In this document: positions 22,977 to 34,004 of the stretch, piece after piece
Layout: every line of letters starts with the position of its first letter
How positions within the stretch are numbered: position 1 is the first letter of the stretch
Assembly (NCBI GenBank): GCA_031763025.1
Contig: JASSKH010000002.1
Location: 17,768,468 to 17,832,467 of the forward strand
Origin: Macrocystis pyrifera
Taxonomy: Eukaryota > Sar > Phaeophyceae > Laminariales > Laminariaceae
Direction of reading: 5' to 3'
Length of the DNA: 64,000 nt
Notes under the pieces: generated by a model
What the model was told of the DNA's origin: nothing
The model's database searches: none
The model's input: only the letters and a program-made list of their open reading frames with translations
Position numbers and translations under genes: made by a program

Positions 22977-24386
22977 TCACCAAAGTCGTTTTCGGTGCAG
23001 GGGTGGTGGGATAGTGTCGTAGGGAGCGGTTGAGGGTGGGACAAGCCCACCCAAACCGATGCCCGGGGTGAAGGGGTTGATCGGAGTAAAACCGCAGGCT
23101 TGGAGAAGGTAGATACCTTTGGTGTCGGGAGGGGTGAGGCGGTTGGGTCCGGTGCGGTCGAGATCGGTCGCTGGTTGTGGAAGTCGCGACAGGAAGTCGG
23201 CATTACCATTAGCTGAACCTTTCCGATACTCCAAGGTGTAGGAGTAGCCGGAGAGGAATTCCAGCCAGCGTTGGACGCGAGCGTTGTGTTCACCGACTTT
23301 AGTGATACTCTCAAGTGCCTTGTGGTCAGAGTAGATGTGGAACTTGGTGGACCAGAGGTGGCCGCGGAGGCGTTTGATGGCCCAAACGATGCTACCGGCT
23401 TCGAGGTCGAGGGGGGTCCAGGATCGTTTGTTGTCGAGAGTGGTGCGGCTGATAAAGACGATGGGACGGACGGAACCGTCGAGTTGTTCTTGTTCGAGAG
23501 TCGCGCCAAAGCCGTCGATGCTGGCGTCGCAGTAGAGGCGAAAAGGTCGGGAGTTGTCGGCAACGGCATCCCAGTCTGGGTTTACCAAGACCGGAGGGGT
23601 AGCAAGTTCGTGGAGGATCTGGCGAACGATAGTTTCCATTTCCGGCGTGAAAACGAACTTAACACCTTGTTTGAGCAGGGCGTTAATGGGTCGGAGCCGA
23701 GTGGAGAGATTCTTCAGGAATTTACGGTAGTATCCTATGCCTCCGAGGAGTGAGCGCACTTGCTTGGTGTTCGTAGGCATGGGCATCTGAGTTAGGGCGG
23801 CAACCTTGTCGGCGTTAGGGCTAGCGCCGGAGGAGGAAATGGTGTGTCCTAAAAAGTCGGCGCTGGTAGCGCCAAGCTTGGCTTTAGACGGGGATAGCTT
23901 GAGGTTGTGTTTTCGAAGGCGTTCGAAAAGGGAGCGGATATTGGCGACGTGGGCCGCAGGGTCGGGATCGAAAACTATGACGTCGTCGAGGTAGGTCGCT
24001 ACGCGGTCAAGGTCTTTGATGACCTCGTTGATGACCTTGACAAACCAGCCGGGCGCGGCGCTGCTGCCTTGGGGCATGACGAGCCACTCGAAGAGTCGGG
24101 TGGGCGTGCAGAAGGCGGTCAGGGGTATGGTGTCGTTGTCGATGGTGATTTGGTGGAACGAAGACACGAGATCGAACAGAGAGAAGATACGGCCTTTACC
24201 GAGGGAGTCGAGAACCTCGTCGACGCGGGGGATGGGCAGTTGGCCCAGGGAGCTGATGGCATTAAGCTTTTTGTAGTTCACGGTTATCCGAACATTGCCG
24301 TCTTTCTTGGGAATGGCGACCATAGGGCTGGCGTACGGGGAAGTGGAGTGTTGGATCAGACCGGCAGCCAGATATTGGTCGAGCAC
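22977..24386 (-). pseudogene. Gypsy B reverse transcriptase and RNase H
   Basis: 469 codons covering most of an RVT_1 RT: SPYASPMVAIPKKDGNVRIT, NYKKLN, LFDLVSSFHQI, MPQGSSAAPGWF and the active-site YLDDVIVF near residue 130. The thumb follows (FLGHTISSSGASPN, GGIGYYRKFL). RNase H starts near 285 (LYCDASIDGFGATL), with Glu in LDLEAGSIVWAIK and Asp in IYSDHKALE, and the RTgag-style end NGNADFLSRLPQP. The N-terminal edge of RT lies in the upstream frame (24262-27000) after a frameshift around 24400-24560. Catalytic residues are intact. Confidence 0.93.
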
Positions 24387-27000
24387 AGCGTCGGCCTTTT
24401 TGGCGAGGATAGGGTTGATGCGGTAAGGGCGGGAAAAGACGGGGGCGCTGTCCGGGGGGATGGAAATCTTGAACGGAATAAGGGAGCACGAGCCGAAGTC
24501 GGTTTTGGACGTGGAAAAAAACGTCGGGAAACTCGCACAGAACGTCCCCCAGAGCTGTGATGACCGAGGGGGACCAACCAGAACCGCGGAGGTCGAAGGA
24601 GATTTCGCGGAGGTGTAGCGGAAGTCGGTCCCAGAGGCGGAGGAAGCTTGTCCGTTGGTCGGCAGTTAGGCGTTCCAGGAGTTTGGGGCAAGGGGTCTTG
24701 GGGGGATCCGCGGGGGGTGTACCGTCGTCATGCACGGGGATGTTGTCGTGCAGGGCGTGAACGTCGTGTACAGCTGACGCTGGAGGTGACGTTGCGGGGA
24801 GACCTTGCAGTGCTGAGACCGGAATTTGTATGAGGGGAGAGGAGGAAGTCCCCAGAAGGTCGCCTGGTTCGAGATCAATGAATCCCGAGAGCGGGATGCT
24901 TTGGTAGCCGTTGGCGACGAAGATTTCGGTTTCGGAGTCAAGGCCGTCGCGGGGAAGCATGTCAACGAGGTAGTGGCCGGTGGGTGCCGGAATGCCGGAG
25001 GGACGCACCAGATTTACCTGGACGAGAGACGGCGTAGCCGAAAGTGCGATTGCGTGAGCGCCGGCGAACTCGAGGTGTAGGGTGTCGGGAGAAGGTCGGT
25101 GGTCGTGGATGAAAGTGGAGAGACCATGCTTGTAAGAAGTGGTTAGGGAGAGCTCGCCAAAGAGCGGTCGCGAGGGGAGGCGAGGCAGGGTTACGTACGT
25201 GCGTTGTTCGAACCGCATCCAGCTATCTCGTCCCAGTAGAACGGGGTGTTGCATAGTCCCATGTGGCACTATGCACGCCCATACGGCGAGCTCGGCGGAG
25301 GGAGTGTTGTCGTGTAAGAACTGGATGCTGAGTCGGACGGAAATCGAAGTGAGGAGCGGAACGGATTTACCAAAGCCGCCCCAGGAACGAGGAGCATCGT
25401 GTCGTTCGCATATGTCCGACGCAGCGTTGTTGTGCTTCATACGAGCCCAAGCTTCAGCGGAGATGAAGGTCTGGGGGGAGCCGGTGTCCAAGAGAGCTAC
25501 AAGGCCGTAGCGGTTGGATGCGGAGGGTCCACTGTGTACTCTGATCCTGGTCGTGAAGGAGGCGTCGTCGATGGTAACGATACCGCTCGAGAGGCCTCGC
25601 CCGTGTTCGGCAATGAGGGAGGGGAGCGCGGAAGGGAGAGCAGCTCCGGACGAAATGGCAGAGACCAATGCGTGCGGAGGAGTGGCCTCAGGAAGGAAAG
25701 GGGGCAGTAGGTGATCCAGCGTGGAGTGCGGTGTAGAAGCTGGAACGGTTGCGCTGATCTCATGGATCCCATTTTCGGAGGGTGAAACGCGAGAGACGCG
25801 GGGGGCGGGTGGGAGTAGAGGGGGGGAGGCAAGCTGGTGGCGGATCTTCATGAGGATGTCGCCCAACAAGTTGAGTCCCGGCCAGTGTGGAGGTTGTAAG
25901 GCTCGCGTATCGTTACACCTGAAGCCTATGCTCCAGACGAGGTCGTAAGGACTTGCTTCGGCGAGGAACTTGTCGCCGGTGTCTACGAGTTGTTGTAGTA
26001 AAGGGGGAGCCGAAAACTTGGCGAGGTTGCCCTTGAAAACGATGTCGTACCGATGTTGTGCCCAAAGCTCTTGATTAAAATTGGAGACCGAGCGGCCGAG
26101 GCGTTTTTGTTGTGCGGGATTCGGAGAGGACATGATCATCCGGCGAGCTGCTGTGTCGCCGAAAAGCTTGGCCTTTTCCGACATCATGTACTGTTCCGCA
26201 CAGTTGTAGTGCTCGTTATCTACGGTGAACGTCGAAGGATACCACTGGGAAAAAACCGAGGAATTATCCCAAAAAACAAGAATTTGGGAGGGGCTCAGGG
26301 TCGAGGGGAGTGGAGAGGGGGACGTTGTGTGGGACGTTGTCGGGGAAGGCGTGGGTGAGACGACTTCGCTCCCCGAAAACATGTGGGGTAAGGTCGATTG
26401 TGACGAGGCCCCGGGAGGATGTACGTGACGGCGAGACGCTCGTGACAGAGCACCCTGGGAGTCCCTGCTAACAGCATTTAACGTATGCGGAGGAGGGAAT
26501 AACTCGGAAGAATATGCGGTGCCTGTAGTAGTCCGTGACCGGGGTGTGGGTGTCGGTACAGGTGGCTCCTGGCATAATCTTGGTGACTTGGTCGAGTCTT
26601 CCGCGGGTGAATCCGCGGGAAAACCGTCCCTTGGGCCCAGGGAGAGTGGTGTGGTCAGCACGGGGCGGGCAGCTACGAGTCCAGGAGATCCTGCAGAACC
26701 AACGGAGGTCGAAGTATGTGCTGTCCGAGATCGACGGACGCCGGTTGACGTGTGCCGATAACATCGTTCGTCAGAGGACGTAGATGAGTTGGGAGTCGAT
26801 GGCCCTGGGGGAGGAGCAGAGCCGGAGAGGGAGTGGATACCGCTGTTGGCCGTTGTTGTCGTGTCGCCCACAAGATTGGCAAGATCCGCAGACATTTCGG
26901 CAATGTTGGGCAAGGCGCGGCGTCGCGCATCGACTGGGGACACCGAGGGGAGCGTTGAGGGAGTGCTCGGTGTGCTCGCCTCCTCCTGCCCACACCTCAA
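24262..27000 (-). pseudogene. Gypsy B NADAR domain plus aspartic protease
   Basis: 912 codons. Residues about 1-235 are Ser/Thr/Pro-rich. Residues about 240-390 form a NADAR (YbiA/DUF1768-like) domain, described separately. A second Pro/Ser stretch leads to a retropepsin with LLDTGSPQTFIS near residue 502 and VLLGRDSW about 110 residues later. The tail (TADQRTSFLRLWDRLPLHL) matches the region before RT in element C (DDQRAAFVKLWQRVPPHL), showing that the two families are related. The final 60 or so codons are out of frame. Known gypsy proteases lie directly after gag, so the NADAR domain is inserted between gag and protease. Confidence 0.85.
25830..26285 (-). other. NADAR (YbiA-like, DUF1768) domain inside gypsy B
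   Basis: About 150 residues with the family signature throughout: ILVFWDNSSVFSQWYPSTFT at the start, then NCAEQYMMSEKAKLFGD, ARRMIMSSPNPAQQKRLGR, IVFKGNLAKFSA, FLAEASPYDLVWSIGF and the closing PGLNLLGDILMKIR. The Glu of AEQYMM, the Lys of SEKAKLF, the EASPYD segment and the WSIG Trp are the usual conserved positions. Family members act on ADP-ribose-related N-glycosidic bonds; bacterial NADARs remove ADP-ribose from guanine in DNA, and YbiA acts in riboflavin intermediate turnover. What it does in a retrotransposon is unknown. It is free of stops although the flanking gag is broken repeatedly. Confidence 0.85.
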
Positions 27001-27213
27001 ACCAACCGCTTGAACAAGGGAGCCAACCCTAGATCGAGGGGTTGATATTGAAGATAGGTTAGAAGGGGGAGGGAAAGAGGGGGAGGGGTCGGGAGAGTAA
27101 GTAGAGCCGGCGGCTCCTAAACAATACGCTGCCCGAGGGTCCAGAGAGGTACCTGGCGCGGTCGCGTGTAGTGCCGCTGGTGAAGTCGCGAGCGGTTCTT
27201 CACCATCGGCTGG

Positions 27214-28074
27214 TCAGTTAGTACGGAAGGTGCCCGGTTGCCGGGAGTTTTGATTGCCTCCGTGTTGTGAAGGACCGAGGCGCATGTTAGCTGGGGTAGT
27301 GGGGATCTGGGTTGTGGGACCGGTTACGGTGAGGGCAAAGGAGGGAGGTCCTTGAGGGGAGGGGGGGGTGAGCTGTGGTGCCGAGTTATCCCGGGAGTGG
27401 TGGTTGTTGGGAGAGTAGTTTGTCCACTGAGAGCCTGCAGTACGGTTGGAGTTGCCGTGGGAGCGCTCGTTTTTAAAATGGGAGTTGGACCGGCGGTTGT
27501 TATTGGAATTGCCGGCAGAGTTGTGTCCCCTCGAGTTGAAACGCTTGGAGTAAGAGTTCGAGTTCCGATGGGCATGGCGTTCGTACTGTCCCCGACGGTA
27601 TGAAAGCATACGTTGTTGCCACCGTTGAAAAGCGTAGCCTCCGTCGTTGAGCTGGCCAAGCCGGGGATTGAGCACACCTGACTTGTTTATGAAGGGACTC
27701 TGACACGTCTTTACGCTGTGGTCCTGTCCGCCACAGTTGAGGCATACGCCACGCCAAGTGCGAAGAGCAGTCGCTCTAGCAGTAGCGCCAAGAAGAGGAC
27801 TCCAGAGGGGGGGGTCGGTGGTCGAAAACGTGGTAGATACCATGTACACTTCGTCGAAGTGTTCGAGAGGCCAGTGGTTGTAACCCAGAGTGAAAGGGTC
27901 AATGTCTGGGGACGTAGAGACGTTCATGACATAGGGGTTGCGTTGGGAGCCTTGTTGGTTTGGGTTGGAATGATTGCGCGAACGCGTCTGCTGAGCAGGG
28001 GCCGATGACGGCGGGGACGACGAAAACGTCGTGTGGCCTCCTGGGGAGGTATAAGAAAAATATTTTTTCGCCAT
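27214..28074 (-). pseudogene. Gypsy B Gag C-terminus with zinc knuckle
   Basis: 286 codons. The knuckle CLNCGGQDHSVKTC (CX2CX4HX4C) lies near residue 113, followed by a basic segment with RWQQRMLSYRRGQYE. The last 120 residues are Asn/Ser/Arg-rich. Element C has the same knuckle followed by a matching RRWQQRLCQWHANRRE, so the two Gags are homologous. Knuckles bind element RNA for packaging. A frameshift separates it from 27899-28498. Confidence 0.88.
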
Positions 28075-28498
28075 TTATGGCAGGTGTATTATTCGTAGCG
28101 TACACTTCATGAGCCTGCCAAATGGCCGAGACCGAAGGGAAAGGTTCTACCGCAGTCATCAATTCACCCGGGTACAAAACCGGAGTCAAAGCAGGAAACT
28201 GTCTACTAACACTGGTACGCACTACCTCTAATACCATGGCGTCGCTAGGCTTAAAGACCTTTTCAGAACCTTGTACAACCGCTGTCAACTCCCTCAAAGC
28301 CCGCAAATAAATTGAATACACCGTGCCCGTTGGTACTCCGAACGCTTGAAGCTTCTCGAATGCGCGGCCTTGGTCGCCGTGGTCGAAGTGCGTGCTCAGC
28401 AGACGCAAGAGTAGGCGAAAGGCAGACGGGCCGGCATTGTCCTTTTCCCGAAGGTGATCGCGCACCTGCTTAAAAACGTTGTTGATAAGGAGGGACAT
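27899..28498 (-). pseudogene. Gypsy B Gag capsid-like segment
   Basis: 199 codons with little low complexity, such as FKQVRDHLREKDNAGPSAFR and AFEKLQAFGVPTGTVYSIYL, which looks like the helical capsid part of a gypsy Gag (retrotrans_gag type). This is inferred from its place immediately before the zinc knuckle. It overlaps the next frame, showing one frameshift at each end. Confidence 0.65.
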
Positions 28499-29261
28499 CG
28501 GGGAGTTGGTGCCTGTCTTGATGGCTTTCCGGAAACACCGGAAGAAGCGGGGTGATCCATCCTGGTGACCAACGCAGAGAGTCTAGAGTACCGTTCGGGG
28601 AGTCGTCACAGCGTGAGAGAATGTCCGCTAAGACAAGTTTGGCGCTAGCTATGAGTTGTTGAACTCCTACACAGTCGTCGGTTCCCGCAGGAAAAGGGAG
28701 TGGGTCGATGAGCTCCAATTTTCGAGAGTCCAAGTCAATGTACTTGCGGTTGACCTCAAAGTCGTGGGTACTAGGTGCAGTGATTTGGGGCGTAGTGGGA
28801 GTTGCGGCAGGGGGGGCCGGTGCGGGAGTGGAGGTGGCCGGAGTGTAGGTGGGTGCGACTGGGTGTTGGGGGAGTACCGATGTAGTGGGAGTCGTGCTGT
28901 TTGGGAGAGGTGTTGGAGCCTGTACTGGCGCAATGGGGGTTGCGAGACCGGGCGTCGTAGGAAGCGGAGGGGCTTGGACTGCAACAGAGGTTGCATGGGC
29001 GGGAAGATGGGTGAGGGTCGCTGGGAACAGTGGAGGTAGTGGTGAGGGAGCTACGTGATACTGTGGAGGTAGCGATGTGGTGGGGGGTGCGGTATTAGAG
29101 AGAGGAGTGCTTATTTGTAGTGGCGCATTTGGCTGATACTGACCCAACGGTGGGGCAGTAGAGATTGTAGCGCTGGTTAGGGGGGGGGGGGGGTTGGTGC
29201 CGGGGCGGTAACGGCGTATCCGAAAGGTCGGTTGCCGCAAAACAAACAGATAGCGGAGCAA
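28470..29261 (-). pseudogene. Gypsy B Gag proline-rich segment
   Basis: 263 codons, about 150 of them Pro/Thr/Ala/Ser low complexity, then a more ordinary stretch (FEVNRKYIDLDSRKLELID) leading into the capsid-like part. No known domain. Confidence 0.55.
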
Positions 29262-29676
29262 TATCGTGATCGGTCACTTGCCTGTTGTCTCCGGAGATGT
29301 AGTCTTCGTCGGTTGACGAGGAGAAATAGTCGCCAACACTGTGCTTTCGTGGGCGTTGTTCAGGCCGAGGGGAAGGTCCGCTGTTTCTGGACCGGGGGCG
29401 TGTGGTCGAACTGGACGATGACGCGCGGCGGGCCGGGATGTCGGAGGTGCGGCTGTTGTGGTTGTTGTCGTTGCCATCGCGATCATGGTCGTCGTCCGGG
29501 CGCCTGCGGGTGACCGGTAGACGGCCGTCCGAGCAACCCATCGCCCGCTGTTGGCGCTGACCGCGGGAGGCGTTATATTCTGCCACGGTCGGCCAAGTGT
29601 GGTCGTATGTGGAGTGAAAAGCCCTCAAGATGGTGACCAATCTGAGTAGTTTGACACGCACGACGTCGTCGGTCAC
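29095..29676 (-). pseudogene. Gypsy B Gag segment
   Basis: 193 codons starting TDDVVRVKLLRLVTILRAFH, then an Arg/Ser/Asp-rich part (TRRRPDDDHDRDGNDNNHNS) that looks like an intrinsically disordered, charged linker. It is joined to 29673-30509 and 28470-29261 only through frameshifts, so it is a fragment of one longer Gag. Confidence 0.5.
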
Positions 29677-30509
29677 ATTAGGTAGAGATTCCAGGGCGTG
29701 CCGGAGGGTGGTTGAGGCGGTAGAATGATAGAACCCTTTGATGGCGGAGGCAGCCGACGAGATGGCTGCCCGTCTGTCCTCTGGGACATGGTGTGACGGT
29801 GTGACGAGATTAATTGGCGTATGGAAACGTGTAAAAACGCGACGTCAGAAAACTCCAAGACAAACCCCAGCGGGGCAAGGTTTCTCGTGGGAGAAGTGGG
29901 GGGAGGCGGTGTGGCGGGAGCTGAAGAGTCGGCCGGGGGAGTAGGGCCGATGCTGGGAGTCGAGGCAGCGGTCGAAACCGCGCGGAAGGGAGTGGGATCG
30001 AGGCCTTGAGAGGCCAGAGTTAGGGCATGTTTGGCCCTTAGTGAGGCCACCAGTTTCTCGGCGCGGTCGATCTCGTCCCGCTCCCTCGCCTGTCGCTCCT
30101 GTAGGAGCCTCGAAAGGCGCGCTTCACGCCTGGCGCGTTGCACATTGTTGTCTTCGAGCCACGCCTGTAGTTCCGAGATGGACGGCTCGTCCTCCGCAGG
30201 TGTTGTTGTTGCGGCGGGAGGCGCAGCTGACGTGGTGTCGGCCGAGGCCGGGGGTCGCTCTGGAGAGGGAGTGGCGAGGGAGTTTTCCGAGGTGAGGAGT
30301 GTCGGAGCAGGGGGGGCTGTTGCGGTGGCTACCGGGGTAGAGGGTGAGTTGTCCATGTCGTTTGTGTGAATGCCGTCATCCTCATCACCGGAGGACTCCG
30401 GCCCAAAGTCCACGCCATCCTCTTCATCTTTCACGTTTACCATTGTTGCTGTTGGCAGAAGCCGACGACAAGGGAGCGAAGGGAGGGAAGGAGGGAGGGG
30501 AGGGAACAT
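29673..30509 (-). pseudogene. Gypsy B Gag N-terminal coiled-coil segment
   Basis: 278 codons; an in-frame ATG (MVNVKDEEDGVDFGPE) about 22 residues in is the more likely start. An acidic N-terminus is followed by Pro/Ala/Thr-rich sequence and then a strongly charged helix (SELQAWLEDNNVQRARREAR and onward through RLLQERQARERDEIDRAEKL), which should form a coiled coil for Gag multimerisation. It overlaps 30424-31356 in another frame. Confidence 0.6.
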
Positions 30510-31356
30510 GTGTGAGCCCTAAGAGATCGTGCCATGTGGCGTAGCGAGCGGGGTGTGGGGGGGGGGGGGGGGGGGGGGGCTTGGGGGTGCTGTTATCCAT
30601 GTGCGAGCGAGTTTTATAGTGACCGGTCGCGGTGATGGAGTGTGTTCGTGTGCGCCCTCCGTCCGTCTGAGTGTACTGTAGACTCTTGTGGCGCTCTGGT
30701 TGGAGCCTAGTTATATTTGGGCTCAGGTGGCCCCGCTCGTGTCCCGTGGTGGAAGGAGATTTAGAGATACGACCTTTTAGACCCGTTTGAAGAGGAAGTG
30801 TAGAGACACTTCTGCGCACTTGACTGTAGTAACGGGGTGTAGAGACACTCCGTTTGTTCGCAACAGTATCTTGAATTTCTTGAACGACGCTGGCTGGCCC
30901 GGGGGTTTCGTACTGGGAGGGGTGTAAAAGGGACCCGTGCCCGGGCTGGTTTGGGAGGGCGGGAGTCGTATACCCGGGAGAGGAAGGGGAGGGAAAAACC
31001 GAAAAACAATAAAAAAGAATGCAAAAGTCCGGAGGAAGGTGGGCACGGGAAGGTGGTGTCCGTCGAACGGGTGGAAGAGGGTACCGTACCAACCATGTAC
31101 TTGACTCGCTTTGTGATTCGAAGACAAAACTCTCGGCAAAATCATCCTCCAATTGTTGACTCTGTGTCTGAAGACAGCTGTCGGTTGCTGTCAGATTCAG
31201 AGACCGAATAATTGTACTGGTATTCGCGTCTTCTACGTCGCGAAGTGTGTTAGTAGTCGTCAAAAGTTCCACTGAATTTTTATCCGGAAAAGAATTTCCA
31301 TCCGTACGGCTCAAAATTTCTCTCTCATCGCCGAAGGTTCCACTATATTCATCCAA
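30424..31356 (-). pseudogene. Gypsy B 5' ORF, second part
   Basis: 310 codons without a domain I recognise. It begins MDEYSGTFGDEREILSRTDG, is Ser/Thr-rich, and ends in a polyproline run coded by a 23-base G tract (30557-30579 on the plus strand). It may be the downstream part of the same reading unit as 32161-32964, joined through the 90-bp repeats, or leader sequence that is not translated. Confidence 0.4.
30557..30579. repeat. Run of 23 G
   Basis: Homopolymer of 23 guanines on the plus strand, read as polyproline on the element's sense strand. Confidence 0.9.
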
Positions 31357-31489
31357 AACTGTACAAGCGTGTACTTCTGGAAAAAAAAAATACGATTGTG
31401 CCTGTCCAAAACGAGTGGTGTAACGTTGAAAATTTCGTCATAGTTTTCCAAAGCTGCAAAAGTGTGCAAATCTGGAAAAAAATTACGAT

Positions 31490-32270
31490 TAGGACGGCTG
31501 GAATTTACGTAAGGTTCGTCGAAAAGTATATCACTCGGGGGGACCTGCGTGTTTCGGCAGATCTGAAAAAAAAATGCGATTACGACGGCTGGAATTTACG
31601 TATGTTTCGTCGAAAAGTACATCACTCGGGGGACCTGCGTGTTTTGGCATACCTGAAAAAAAAATGCGATTACGACGGCTGGAATTTACGTGTGTTTCGT
31701 CGAAAAGTACATCACTCGGGGGACTTGCATGTTTTGGCAAATCTGAAAAAAAATGCGGTTACGACGGCTGGAATTTACGTATGTTTCGTCGAAAAGTACA
31801 TCACTCGGGGGACCTGCGTGCTTTGGCATACCTGAAAAAAAAATGCGATTACGACGGCTGGAATTTACGTGTGTTTCGTCGAAAAGTACATCACTCGGGG
31901 GACTTGCATGTTTTGGCGAATCTGAAAAAAAAATGCGGTTACGACGACTAGAATTTACGTATGTTTCGTCAAAAAAAATCATAACTCAGGGGACCTGCGT
32001 ATTTTGGCAAATCTGAAAAAAAGTGCGATTAGGACGACTAGAATTTACGTATGCTTCGTCAAAAATTTCATCACTCAGGGGACCTGCGTATTTTGGCAGA
32101 TCTGAAAAAAAAATGCGATTAGGACGACTAGAATTTACGTATGTTTCGTCAAAAATTTCATCACTCAGGGGACCTGCGTATTTTGGCAGATCTGAAAAAA
32201 AAAATGCGATTAGGACGACTAGAATTTACGTATGTTTCGTCAAAAAATTCATCACTCAGAGGACCTGCGT
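31490..32270 (-). repeat. 90-bp tandem repeat in gypsy B leader
   Basis: Nine copies of an 89-91-bp unit containing GGAATTTACGTATGTTTCGT, CATCACTCGGGGGACCTGCG and an A7-A9 run. In minus sense a full unit codes for 30 residues (DETYVNSSRRNRIFFS core), but A-run length changes shift the frame between units. Left units (GACGGCTGG) and right units (GACGACTAG) form two subtypes. Confidence 0.9.
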
Positions 32271-32964
32271 CCAAAAATATACTCTCCTTGCGAAGTGAAA
32301 AGCAGAGAGAGTAGTATTTTGCGAAGGCGTCCGATGAGTCATCGGTGCAAAATATGCTCTCTAAAACGTCACGCTCGTGAGGTTCCACTAAGTTGGTGAG
32401 GGAGGCGGGGGCACTGCGTTCAGGGTTTTTCTGTGACGCGGTACGTACGAGGTCCAGATAATTTTCAAGCTCATCAGGGCTTAACGAAGACCAATGAACT
32501 GCGTGCTCTGTCTGAGGGAAATCGGACAAAAATGTAGCATCATCAAACTGTGCGTTGTCCAACTCATCATTCGTGGACGGAGCGACTACGTCCGTGGGTG
32601 GAAGCGGGTGAGGTAACTGCAACCTGTCCATTACACGCGCAAAATGACTATGGTGTGGAGAACGAGGTGCCGGGTGTTCGCAAAAAGTTTTATACAAGGC
32701 CTCATCGCGAGGATATGTTATATGAAAATCGTATGGGCTACAAGCGTCGGTCGGCTCTGTGGGGGTGTACGACTGAGATTTTTTTGTCTTCAGCCGTGAT
32801 AGTTGGTGTGAGTAAGCGTTTAACGCAGCGATAGTCGCTGTCGGTGTCGACATGAGCTTATTTGCATCAGCAACAGAGATGTGCTTTTCAGCGACGTCTG
32901 GTTCGTCGTCGAAATCCAAACTATAAATAGCTTCATGAAAAAGGATGATCTGAGGTGAGATCAC
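32161..32964 (-). pseudogene. Gypsy B 5' ORF, first part
   Basis: 267 codons, the first sizeable frame after the PBS. It has no recognised domain. It is acidic with DFDDEPDVAEKHISVADANK near the start and SSLSPDELENYLDLVRTASQ later, and it runs into the first 90-bp repeat unit before losing frame. Position suggests a Gag-like or accessory protein. The start codon is uncertain. Confidence 0.45.
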
Positions 32965-33292
32965 TACGGAAAGCTCGTCAGACCGGTCGACGATTAGAAA
33001 CGCGCGGACGCGAAGGCGGAAGTTATTGCACAGGCGCAGGCGTGCGCGCTACGGCGGTCATCGCTAGAAGCGGGCGCAACGCGCGCGTTGCGTTACGGTG
33101 CAGTGCTACCCAATGGAGAACACGAACGCTGGTAGAAAGACAAAGACAGAAAAAAAAAGGAAGAAAGACAAGGTACTCTAAAATGCAGTGACTCGACTCA
33201 TGCCAAAACAAAAAAAAGGAGGAAGGCTCACACCTAAAGGCAGAGGAAGGCTCGAAGAACAGGTCGAAGCGGTGGCCACGAGCAGAGATGTA

Positions 33293-33310
33293 GTCCTGCC
33301 GACGACGCCA
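33293..33310 (-). other. Primer-binding site of gypsy B (serine tRNA type)
   Basis: In minus sense TGGCGTCGTCGGCAGGAC starts two bases after the 5' LTR. Its complement, GTCCTGCCGACGACGCCA, looks like a tRNA 3' end with CCA and closely resembles eukaryotic tRNA-Ser (CCTGCCGACNACG). The same 18 bases are the PBS of element E at 42411. Confidence 0.85.
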
Positions 33311-33312
33311 AG

Positions 33313-33999
33313 TGTGATGTGGGAGAGCAGTAAGGGTTCCAAGGGATGATGATCCACAGAAGAAGTGTGACACAGGTGTCTGTGCTTGGTCAAACTCAGA
33401 CCTAGTTCTTATTGGAGTTCTCGTATTTTATTAGTGCGAAGCTTGCTCAAAAGGGGCAAGTGAGAAGAGTGAGAAGGGAGGGGGGGGGAAGCAGATGCTT
33501 TTTGAAGCCAGAAGTATCATCTGGCTTCAACCGGCTATAATCTACTGGCAAGGGTGCATGCTATAAGGGTGCATGCTATATCCTCAACTTCAATAGTGCA
33601 ACACCCCGTAAGGGTGCATGCGTTACCCTCGACTTCAACAGCGCAACACCTCGTAGAACCTGACGAACACACCACGTGCGTACATCTCTGTCTCCTCGGC
33701 TACTCAGATGCTAGTCTGCGTATCATGTCCGCGAATACAAATATCTTAATCCAAACGGGATACGTACGTGTACGAGGAATACTAGCACTGCGTACCGGAT
33801 ACTACAACTACGAAATATCTTATTCCAGACGGTAGAAGGGATACGTGTACGGAAGAATACTAACCTGCGCACCGGTATTACAAATACAAGATATCTTATT
33901 CCAGACGGTAAAAGGAATGAGATCCAATTACTAGAATAATATCTAACGGTCCCTACTGCTGGTTGGTCTATATACTATAAAGCAGGGTACTCTATCACA
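33313..33999 (-). repeat. 5' LTR of gypsy B
   Basis: 687 bp, 15 bp longer than its partner because AAGGGTGCATGCTAT is duplicated at about 33550-33580. Confidence 0.93.
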
Positions 34000-34004
34000 C
34001 TAGA

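Larger units (their letters stand above)
18002..33999 (-). mobile_element. Gypsy B: 16-kb chromovirus carrying a NADAR domain
   Basis: LTRs of 672 bp (18002-18673) and 687 bp (33313-33999) are flanked by a perfect CTAGA duplication (17997-18001 and 34000-34004). The 15-bp length difference is one tandem duplication; about eight other bases differ. Minus-strand order: LTR, PBS (33310 to 33293), a 5' ORF with 90-bp repeats, proline-rich gag with a zinc knuckle, NADAR domain, protease, RT, RNase H, repetitive linker, integrase, GPY/F, chromodomain, purine-rich AAGGTGGGCTAA tract, LTR. The gag-pol frame is broken at many points, so this copy is inactive. At 16 kb it is long for a gypsy element. 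Confidence 0.93.

Noticed and set aside
22475..23014. Plus-strand ORF of Gly/Ala/Arg repeats (ILSKAGAGGRAARRSSGG)
   Set aside because: Antisense shadow of the gypsy B 54-bp linker repeat.
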